Shown here: positions 9,494-18,935 of the stretch, in pieces
How the letters are laid out: each line of letters begins with the position of its first letter
How positions within the stretch are numbered: position 1 is the first letter of the stretch
Source of the DNA: Eutypa lata
Taxonomy: Eukaryota; Ascomycota; Sordariomycetes; Xylariales; Diatrypaceae
Direction of reading: 5' to 3'
DNA: 64,000 nucleotides
Assembly: GCA_022661535.1 (NCBI GenBank)
Contig: JAKULF010000005.1
Span: 744,001-808,000 of the forward strand
The notes under the pieces: generated by a model
Database searches by the model: none
Told to the model about the DNA's origin: nothing
What the model saw: only the letters and a program-made list of their open reading frames with translations
Translations under genes and position numbers: made by a program

Positions 9494-11395
9494 CTATACC
9501 GAGCAGCTTTCCAGTTCAGAAACAACTTGCTTCTCAAAAGCAAGCTGCAAATCGAAATCGTTCTCACCTGAGACATCAAAGTCGTTGCTCAAGCACCTCT
9601 GCACTGCTCGCCAATATGTCAGTCCCATTTTGCTCTGCAGTTTATCGCAGTACTCTGTCTGTATTCGGGACCTGAAATCATCATCGTTCTTGCATTTGGA
9701 ACGCACTACGTCAATCGTTCTCCAGAGCCCGATCTCCAGCAGAACAAGGCCCATGCTATATATATCGAATCGCGGGCAGTAGCGTGTGCGTGGTGTGTCA
9801 TCGGCTCGACGTGATGCATCCGGATGGGTGTACATTTGGATAATGTCGCGTTTTGATTGATAACCCGAGGTTGACACCGAGAGCGTCTCCGAAAGTTCCG
9901 ATGGGTGATCTGGCCGAGACAGATCCCATCCCAAAAGGTAAAATGTAGGGAGAGGTGCGGGCGCCATAGTAAGTGGCCGAGTTGGAAATGAACAAGAAAT
10001 ATCATTATTGATAGCCTCTATCGCCGATTCCGTGTGCAGTACCGACATGTTGGTGGGGTCCGGGGAGGATTTTGCGCTTGTCTGCTGGAAACTGATAAAG
10101 TTATCACTCCTGATGGACTTGTGAAGCCATCTTACAGAATGGAGGGATGAGAGGCCCAATGAGAATCTCTTGGCCAGATCAAATCGCTCTCCAAGTGGTG
10201 GTGGCGTTTGCGCAGTGGACCGCATCATGTCTCGGAGTGTTGTCAGTGTAACCTGATCGGAGCTTTTTGGCGAAAAGACGACGCCGATCCTCGAGTTTTC
10301 GTTGTCAGAAACGAGTCCTTTACAAGGAATCGCCATCAGCTTGTCAAACAAATTGTTCCGATTCAAGATCGAGACTAGGTTGGAGAGACGGATGGACTGC
10401 TCCAGCCAAAACGGTTGATCCTTACTGAAATATTTCCACTCAACTACAACAGGTTGTTCGTCCAGCATAGATAAACTTCGTGATTCTCCAACTCGCAAAG
10501 TGTTGCGTTTGAAATCCTGAATTGGGTAGGTATGGACCCGTGCCTTTGAAGATCCGGCTTCTAAGGTTGATGTAGACATGTTCGAAGTCGCACCACCATC
10601 TTGATACTTTTGTTCATGTATCTGCCATTTCTTCATGCTAGCTAAGGACTTCAAGTCATGTTCGTCAGGGAGTGTTTGAATCAAGGCCAGAGTATGATAG
10701 TCGGTATGATCAAGGATCGCCATGTTCTTCCTACGAATGACCTGACTTCCCCGACTGTATTGTAGAAGGTTAACCAATGAGTCATTGAGAGCCTCAATGG
10801 CTGATAGTAGTTGGCCGATTGCATTCTTGTCTGTTGTCAACCATCGAGCCGTAGCAGAAAGAGCAGTTACATGGGAGATGGTCTGTTCGTTGCGACTGTC
10901 TGCTGGGAAACCCTTCTTGGACGTCGATTCTGCTCTCAACTTGGTGGAGAATCTGTTCCATGTAGAGCCCAGTTTTCCCCTTTTACCATCAAACGGTGGT
11001 GTGCATTGGGATTCGAAATATCTTGAAAATATCTTGTTTGTTTCTTCGAATTTGTGATTCATGTTTTTCACCATGTCAATAGTGAGCCGAACCATGTCCT
11101 CACTCTTGAAGCGTAGCTCAGTTTCCAAGTTTTTCTGATATCGCTGGAATTCTTCTGTGTCCTGCCATTGCGGGTTTTCCTTCCCAAGTTCAATCATTTC
11201 CTGTATTCTAAGAGTCGAACACCACCATTCAAATTTTACGCCTTGAGTGACAGTTCGAAACTGCCATTCCTTTAGCTCTGTCGAAATTAGAGCCACGTGC
11301 CGAATCTTGTTGAAGATTGTCAAGCCTTTCTTGGCTAACTTAACAAGCTCAATAGATGCTGCAATGGCCCCTACGATTTCAATTCCTGTCGCCAT
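9494..11395 (-). CDS. HeLo-type N-terminal domain fused to a pseudokinase-like domain
   Basis: Single exon of 633 residues from the ATG at 11395, which sits in a good context (CCCATGGCG). An in-frame ATG at 11437 would add 14 residues. The first ~230 residues resemble the all-helical HeLo domain of HET-S/LopB proteins: a hydrophobic N-terminal helix (IEIVGAIAASIELVKLAKKG) and the characteristic RWLTTDKNAIGQLLSAIEAL. HeLo domains in HET-S disrupt membranes and cause cell death. The C-terminal half has a kinase-like C-lobe: WLHKSIRSDNFISF stands where HRDxKxxN should be, without the catalytic Asp; GWDLSRP replaces DFG; FDIYSMGLVLLEIG matches the later helix. It is therefore likely catalytically dead. 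It is head-to-head with the kinase-ankyrin gene, 318 bp apart. Confidence 0.75.
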   Translation of the reverse strand: MATGIEIVGAIAASIELVKLAKKGLTIFNKIRHVALISTELKEWQFRTVTQGVKFEWWCSTLRIQEMIELGKENPQWQDTEEFQRYQKNLETELRFKSEDMVRLTIDMVKNMNHKFEETNKIFSRYFESQCTPPFDGKRGKLGSTWNRFSTKLRAESTSKKGFPADSRNEQTISHVTALSATARWLTTDKNAIGQLLSAIEALNDSLVNLLQYSRGSQVIRRKNMAILDHTDYHTLALIQTLPDEHDLKSLASMKKWQIHEQKYQDGGATSNMSTSTLEAGSSKARVHTYPIQDFKRNTLRVGESRSLSMLDEQPVVVEWKYFSKDQPFWLEQSIRLSNLVSILNRNNLFDKLMAIPCKGLVSDNENSRIGVVFSPKSSDQVTLTTLRDMMRSTAQTPPPLGERFDLAKRFSLGLSSLHSVRWLHKSIRSDNFISFQQTSAKSSPDPTNMSVLHTESAIEAINNDISCSFPTRPLTMAPAPLPTFYLLGWDLSRPDHPSELSETLSVSTSGYQSKRDIIQMYTHPDASRRADDTPRTRYCPRFDIYSMGLVLLEIGLWRTIDVVRSKCKNDDDFRSRIQTEYCDKLQSKMGLTYWRAVQRCLSNDFDVSGENDFDLQLAFEKQVVSELESCSV

Positions 11396-11713
11396 GGGTC
11401 TATCGTGTTTGTCAATGAGGGGGGTAAAATTCCCCATCGAGAACCGCACGGCGAAAAATAGCAGAAATGCGCCTCTGCGAGAGCCTCGCTTACCGATAAT
11501 TAGCACTTCGCCCAATGACCCCTCCTTTATGCTTCCATATGCAGGCTCCGCCTCCTTTGCACAGCCCCGCAACAACGCCCGACCTAAATTATGCCTCAAT
11601 CACATACTCGGGTCAGGCTGTCTCTTTCTCCGTTCGACAAGCCTATACTTCATTTTCCGACAACATTCGAAATCTCAGTAATGTGATGTTTTGCTTGCAT
11701 CAACAAATAGATC
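11396..11713. promoter_or_regulatory. Shared promoter of the HeLo/pseudokinase and kinase-ankyrin genes
   Basis: This 318-bp spacer separates two start codons that point away from each other. Both promoters must lie in or overlap it, so coordinated expression is likely. No specific factor site was identified. Confidence 0.5.
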
Positions 11714-14700
11714 ATGACAACAACCACCTCATTTGCTCCTCGGGGTAACGTGAATTTGGCAGATGTCAAGCACTCTATATCGCAGACGAGATCAAACTTC
11801 ACGCGGCTCCGAGGGAACTTCAGGCGAGCTCGGGATGATGAACCGTCACCGGACTTCATCACTCTGGTCAGTTTGATCTGCGAAATATATCGGACCCATG
11901 GCGAGGACTTGGCACCCGTTTGCCAGATTCAGGCAGACGAAGAGACGCAGTGGAATAAGGGTCACACAAGCACCATCAGTCATACGAAGATCCCCGGTTT
12001 CCGAAAATCCACAGTTGCTGGATACGAAGCCTCCACGCCACAGACCTTAATTGTTAAGCGGCCGCGTCAAAGTATCCTAGAGGAGAAGTCATATGCTCTG
12101 ATCAGCTTCATCATAGAATTGAGAATTCGTACACACCCTCCACTGAGGGATCATCCTAGCATTGCTCGTTTTCGCGGCATTGGATGGGATTTTGAAGATG
12201 AAGAGGCGACAATTCCCCGCCCGCTGCTCCTGGAAGAGTTGGCTCCCCAGGGTGCACTCGACAACTTCTGGGACAAATGGAATTTTGTGCGATTGAATTT
12301 CAAGCCAAAACTAGATATGTGTCAAGATGTGGCTGAAGGATTGCTCGCTTTACACCAGTGCGGTATCGTTCATGGAGACGTAAAGCCCGAGAATATTCTT
12401 GTATTTCCGCGGCCAAGTTCAAGGGATGAATTCATGGTGAAGCTGACGGATTTTGGTCATTCAGTTTTCGAGCACAACCGCTTGAATGCCCTTCCGGCTT
12501 TCACACCGCAGTGGTGCGCCCCTGAGGCGACCACGGCTGTGAATATGACTTTCAAGGATATGGCTGCCACTGACTGCTACTCCTACGGACTAGTCATTTT
12601 ATCAATCATGATTGGTCGCTCCTTTCATGTAGGCTGCGAGAATATTGAAGGCCACAAACAAGATAACACCATGCTCCGAAAGGCGATGGAGTTGATTGAG
12701 AGGGAAGACAGGGAAAACACTGAATCTTACTTGGACGTTAGCGTAATCGAGAGTTTGTTAGATCAAACAGTTCAGCGAGACGCAAGTAAACGAAACCTAA
12801 AGCGGTGTATCACCATAATCCGAAGATAAGTAAAAGGTTTCAGGCTGCTATAGATGAAATACACTAAATGCACCGTAGATACAACGAGACCAACAGTTAC
12901 ACTCAAAATAGCCATTATGCGCATCATACCGGCCAGGCGAAACCTTTGGACTACATGGACGTATCACAAATGGTAAGATAGTCTACTCTTCCAGAACAAT
13001 TCAAGGTTCCTCATCGTATTCCTTCCTTAGGTCACAATCGGCTACCAAACACTCCTGCAAACCAGCTACCAGCTGAAGCATCGTATCACTTCGGCTCTTT
13101 TGGTGATAGCGAACAACAGGAAAGACCCCCGAAGAATGGCCTGTGCTTGGGAACTTGCGATATGTTACTTTTCTGGATTCGGAGTCCCGGTGTCGTTTCC
13201 AGATTGTTCCGGGTGGCTTTCAAGAGCATCAAGAGGTGGTGTCGCAGCTGCGAATAAGTTTTCAGTCCCCCTTTTTACAGCTATGAAATTACATAATCCT
13301 CAGCTTCAAGGAGGGGATGACGGTACCGGCTTCAGTCTCCAACACTCGACTGGTCCAATACTTGAGCAAAATACACTAGATACATCTCACCGAGTAGCGA
13401 CAAACAAGCACGAAACTGTAGATGGAGGGATAGTGGATGCTTTTGAGGATTGTCAGGAAAGCCAATCACAGCACTCCTATGATACCAACACAACAATGGA
13501 ACTACCGAAAGAAGTTTCTTCAATACTTCAAACTGGATCTCTAAAGGACCTACAAAACATTCTAACCAGGCAGCCTGAACTTCTCAATAGTCAAGACAAC
13601 AATGGGAACACACTGCTGCTCTTGGCTGTAAAAAGACAAAGGAGGGATTTATTGGACTTTTTACTTTCACAGCCAAAACTCGATGCTAGCATCTGCGATA
13701 ACTCACAACGCACTGTCCTGCACGAGTTGACATCATTTGATGGTCTGACAGTCAGGCGCGTAGTTCCCCAGCTGCTCGCGCATAACGCTGATATTTACCA
13801 AGAGGCTTTGCCAAAAGTCAGTCACGATATGAGCATGACGGTCGCCTTAGGTGTTCGTTGCGATTCCTTGCTCAACTGTATACTCTATGGCAATCTTGAC
13901 CTACTGGAGTGTCTTTTGAAGGCCTGTCATTCTTTGAAAGCAAAGATCCCTTGTCAAATATGTGAATCTGGCTCTCGATTCCGTAGAATGTTGGCGATAT
14001 CTTTGTCGATCTTCCGTGCAGATGCAGTCGAGCTGTTAGTAAAACACATGAAGGTTCACCGAGAACCACAAGATGTCGATTTTAGTCAGCTCAAAGTATG
14101 GGCTGGTCAAGATCTACTCCCACTTCACAAAGTGCCTTTCAACTCAGTCATCATCTCTGCGATGGATTTACCAGATTCCTTGTTCAGAGCGATGAATTAT
14201 GGGGCTGAATACCACAAATTCCTCGATCGAACAATCTGCTTTCTTCTCACAACAGAAAAACGTGAGAATTGTCATTCACTGGCATATGAGATGCTGAATG
14301 AGGCTGTGGCAAAAAACAATGTGCATGCCGCTAAATACATTCTTCGACAGGGTGAATTAAAAATGTTTCCGCATCTTTCGTGTTTAGAGCGGCCTTATTA
14401 CACCTCCCCCTTTATTCAATCTATTCAGCTTGGACACAGGGAAGTATATGAAATGTTTCTGAAAGAGAATCCACTCATATTTTCCGAATATATGAAATGG
14501 CAGTGTTCGAATCCCCCTAGCTCATCTGTACCACCCTGGTTCAGCAACGCAATAATGCTTCTTTTCAGGGTCAGGCCGTACTCTGCGCCTCGTCCAATGG
14601 ACACCCGCACAAACATCAACAATCCTGCGCAATTAGCTTTGATGACTTTTGTCAAGGCTTCTCACAAAGACATGTTCTTCCTGTAATTAGCTCATCATTT

Positions 14701-16062
14701 TTTGTTGTTGTGGAGTATATTTATGCTAATGCAATAGATAGGGAATCTATTCTAGACAATAGTAGCAAACACTTGGTAACCGCAGGTACAGTAGAATTCC
14801 TTAGTATTGCGATATTGAAGTTTTCTTTCGTAATCGCAAATGCTATTACAACTCGCTACCCCGAATTGTGGTCGTTATCGTCAAATAACAGTACACCACA
14901 AATATATCTTTATCATATTGAACGTCAGATTGAAAGCCATTATACCTCAATGGGCATTATGAAACCAAGCACCGTTGAGTCAATCCTTTGTGCAGGCTCA
15001 TACGAACAGTGCCAATTCGTTCTCAAGAATATTTTATCTTCAAGAACGTGCCCATCCAAAACAAGCGGTCTAAGAGCGTTAAAACAGATGACGCATTCGG
15101 AAGACGATGGAGTACCCCAATGGATGAGATGCCCACTATCATCGGACGAGTTCAATGAGCTAGTCTATGGTAACATCAGCTATCGCGATGATCGGCAGGC
15201 TCTGTGGGATGTTATTGGAGAACAAGTGGCACTTGGACACTCAACATCAGTGGAACACCTGAAAATTGCTATAAGTCAGGGAGATGCCGATGCCCTGGAA
15301 CAAATGTTGTCCCGGGGGTGGAATAGCAATGGGCATTTGTGGTCATATTTCTCACCACCATTGCGATTCGTCCAGACTCTCTCAAAGCATGATTATCAGT
15401 TCAAGGCAATGATGGATACGTTGTATCGTGATTTGCCACAAAATGAGTGGATTGGTAGTGCTACGCATGCAACGGTCTACAAGGCATACCAAAAACAGCG
15501 ACAACTGTTCTCTGACAAGGAGATTGCCATAAGGTTCGAGAGATGTCGGAAGACTTTGATCGAACATGGGGCAAGAGTTCCATTGATCGTCACTTACTTC
15601 TCGAAATTCTGGCAAACACTCCTGGTATGGGCCTACATTATATGCGCCCTCACGTATTTCATTGTGCTCCCACCATGTCTGGTATATTTGACCACCGATG
15701 TCTGGGACGGCGCATCTACTAGTCAGAAATTTGGGTTTGCGTATCTTTGGGCTGCACTCAGCTTCTCTTTTCCTTTCGGTTTCCTCGGGTTGGGAAGGTA
15801 TATTGGTCCAAAACAAGATATACCTACCGTATCACTCAGTATATCTTTGATCTCAATCTTATTTTTGCTTGTCAATGATTTCTTGCTTCCGATCACGATC
15901 ATTCGGCTGAACTGGAAACCATTCCTTTCTTGCAGTGTGGTTCCGGACGACGGAATTAGCTCACCAGTATGTACGGATTATTCATTTCTTTTACCATTAG
16001 TAATAGCAGGATTAGAGTTGTGGGTTGCTGGCCCTTTCGTTTTACTCTTGAAAACCCTGTAG
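11714..16062 (+). CDS. Protein kinase, ankyrin-repeat and four-helix membrane protein
   Basis: Inferred as one gene with exons 11714-12804, 12879-12972, 13031-14682 and 14742-16062 (1385 residues). All joints keep phase, and the last intron has a GCTAATG branch point. The kinase domain covers about 90-370: K115 (IVKRP), catalytic D222 in HGDVKPENIL, D246 in LTDFG, and WCAPEA. A linker with a Sel1-like stretch (CAWELAICYFSGFGV) leads to degenerate ankyrin repeats, best seen in NNGNTLLLLAVKRQRRDLL. The last ~130 residues hold four hydrophobic helices. The kinase part has all key residues and could be active. Signalling between a stimulus-sensing ankyrin region and a membrane is an inference. 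The first and last introns are the weakest points. The alternatives are separate genes split near 12.8 kb, or a frame break near 14.69 kb. Confidence 0.68.
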
Positions 16063-16975
16063 CGGTCAGACGACCGCAGATATAAGGATATTAATATATT
16101 GACATTACTGCACAATGCGCTTCTTTAATCGAGCAGCGTAATATTGATTTTACATAAAACCTTAATCATAATCAGAGTCCTCTTTACTGAAGCGAATCAT
16201 ATCTCGTCGTACCACAGATATAATCCCAAGCAGTAAACCACCCCCCCCCCCCCCCACACCTCTCTTTTCAGACGGCTATTTCGCCTTTATCTCACTTTAT
16301 AACCTCAATATCGCCTTCAACTACCTTCCCGTAAGTCCTAAACCTCTTCGGCAATGAGAGTCCCTCCAGCCTTCAGATGAGGATATCATGGAAGGTTAGG
16401 TGAGGTTAGGTGCAATCAGTGTAATCAATGAGGGGCTTGTAAAAAGGAACTTCTCACAGTTTGGAAGATTTCTCTAGATGAAGATTTTTACCTCTGGGTT
16501 GGCCTAGTGCGGCCCTGTCTCGCGAAGGATGATGGATTCACTAGCATGGATGACATGGTCGACGTGATCAAAGGTCAACGAAGGTCCTTGGGCGAGGGGA
16601 ACTCGATATGGAATAGCTGTGTAAGTATCAGTCTACCATAGTAGAGGCGTCTGTGCATTTATTAGTTCTACAGCCAAACCAATCTCTGCCATCCATGGTT
16701 CCTCATGAACCCTTGAAGTGTATGCGGCCACCTTAGGGAAGCGAGGACGCAGCATTTCACTGTTCAGAAGCGACGCGATTCTTTACCATAAACTTGTTAA
16801 TAGTTGTTTGGAGTGCAATATGTATATATACGGTAGAATGAATATCAAAGACGAAACATCCGATATTTGATATGATTAGTTGATCACTCATTAACGAATA
16901 AAATTTGAATTCCAACGATAAGACCTCATGACTATCCAGATATCTCCAAGGTCCCCGCTACCTATACCAAGTTCA
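16063..16975. other. Intergenic with a 15-bp poly-C run
   Basis: Spacer between the convergent kinase-ankyrin and GH16 genes. A C15 homopolymer lies at 16241-16255. No gene was seen. Confidence 0.5.
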
Positions 16976-17870
16976 CTATGGATTATAGCTCAGTACCTCC
17001 AAGTTCCGGACTTGATATGAGGTATCTAGAGGCTTATGTTAGCTTTATAGCCATATGCTCTTCGAAGAAAATTTACCGCTAGAAGGGCCAGGAGAGCCCG
17101 AAGAACCTTCCATCTGGAGATTGATAATCCTACACACATCAGGTCAGCAAAGGAACTTAATCAAACTTCTCTCTCCCCATCCCAGCGGTATTAGTTAACA
17201 GTAGCAAATATATTACTAACAGATACATCGGCTTCCCGAAGAAGTTACCCCCGACCTGCGTGGTGACCAGCTGGCCGTCCATGTAGAACTTAACCGACAC
17301 ATCCCTCTGGTTGATATCGCGGACCTCGCACTTCACAGCATGGAACGCGCTGGGATCAGGCCACGTGACATCCTTCCAAGAGAGCTGCGACGACGTATTG
17401 AAGGTATTGAACGAGATAAGCCCCGAGCCCTTCCACTCCGCCATGTCGATCTCCGGGGGCCAACTATCGACGCCGGTGAGCCAAAACGCCGGCCAGGTGC
17501 CCTTCGTCGTCGTGGCGCGGAACTCGCCCGAGAAGTCGTACCCGCCGCCACGCGATACGTTGAAGTGCTCCTTGGCGTAGATGGCCCCCGACAGGTAGTT
17601 GATCTTGATGTTCTGGCCGCCGTGCACGGCGTCCGGCTGCCCGCTGACCTTGCGCGCCGTTAGCGTCAGCGCGCCGCTGCCGAACTGCACTTGTGCCCGG
17701 TCCATCCGCGCCCCACCGTTGTGGTCCGTCCCCCACGGGTAGTCGTACCCCCAGTCGGCGTCGAAGTCGGCCTGCGAATTAAAGCTGGTTGGCGGGATCA
17801 TGGTGCGTACGGCCTCGGCTGTGCTAGCCGCGAGGGCGGCCACGGAGAAAATGGTGTCAATGAGACGCAT
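16976..17870 (-). CDS. Secreted GH16 beta-glucanase-type glycoside hydrolase
   Basis: Three exons in transcription order: 17870-17221, 17129-17077, 17025-16976, with introns of 91 and 51 bp. Phases agree and the product has 250 residues. A signal peptide is visible (MRLIDTIFSVAALAASTAEA). The GH16 catalytic signature is E140-I-D-M-A-E145, with E140 the expected nucleophile and E145 the acid/base. TKGTWPAFWLTGVDSWPPE before it and KCEVRDINQRDVSVKFYMDG after it fit the jelly-roll fold. The splice joints restore MYLIINLQMEGSSGSPGP and a final strand TSYQVRNLEVLSY, as expected for the family. Members cleave beta-1,3(4)-glucans or related polymers of plant or fungal walls; the exact substrate is not visible. 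No carbohydrate-binding module or GPI signal was seen. Confidence 0.9.
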
Positions 17871-18935
17871 GGCGGAGAAGTTGGCACACTTACGATTATA
17901 AAGGTCACTATAGATTGGATAAAATACTCATCTTGTTAGTAGAGGACATCTTCGGTTTATATCCAGTCAGTGGAGAGCCCTGTCCCGGATTTCGACTGCT
18001 TTAGAACGGGCAATGGTGCCCTTTCCAAGTCCACGGCGGTCTGGCCCGGGAAAACTGTATCGGTTCCTATCTCGTGCGGTGGTTATGATTGCTGGGAATT
18101 TTGGGTTACGCTTACTTATCCGCCGGTTAAAGAAACATGGGACTTCGCGATGTAACCCTAGAAGGGCAGGGCCCGCAAGGGGCCAAGCCGAAATACAATA
18201 AATCGGTCGAACAGATTAAAGGCCGAAAATCAAGTATAACGTACCCCCCAGTGTAAAAATAATAAAAACCTAACCTAGAATATGTTGTTGGCCTGTGTTG
18301 TGCTTGGGCGCCCCCGTATGATAAGGGGGGTTGATTACCTAAGGCATCTAGAGCAGTAATGTCTCATTTTGCACCTTGCCATATATACTGTTCATTATGT
18401 GCGGAATATAGGGTTTTGTTTTAGCCAGGAAAATGTGACTTGATACTACTACAGTGTACTCTGCAAGTATAGATGACCTAGAAGTAATAGCTCGATGGTA
18501 GGGGAAAACAACTAGGCGGGGAGAACGATGTAGTACGTACAAGCTCGATAGGTAGTAGATACCCTTACCCTGACAAGTGTGGTCGAGAATACGGGATAAC
18601 TAGTGTTCAAAATCCAACTCTGTAGAATACAAAACCTAGACCAATATACAAGGACTTCCATTACAGCGCCGATGATGGTCCTAGAACAGGCAAGCAACGT
18701 AACAGGCATGTCAAGGATTCATGTCGAAGGTTACCAGCGAACTCTCACAACTACCCAGTAGTTACTTAGTGTATCGCCGTAGTGAATCTCTATCAACACA
18801 TATGTAGACACGTATTCATGGCGGAGATATGTAAATAGATATGTGACGTCAAAGGACATCCAGCCCGGTCTTTATATACATCCATCCATCCATCCATCCA
18901 TCCACATAGCAACCCAACACATACACATACACGCA
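17871..18935. other. Intergenic with (ATCC)n and a TGACGTCA palindrome
   Basis: Spacer between the GH16 start and the tRNase Z stop. It holds an (ATCC)n microsatellite at about 18880-18904 and a perfect CRE-like palindrome TGACGTCA at 18844-18851. No gene was seen. Confidence 0.5.

Noticed and set aside
14683..14715. A 33-bp intron to join the ankyrin and membrane parts of the kinase-ankyrin gene
   Set aside because: It is too short for a fungal spliceosomal intron and gives the wrong phase. A 59-bp intron (14683-14741) with a GCTAATG branch point keeps the frame and was preferred.
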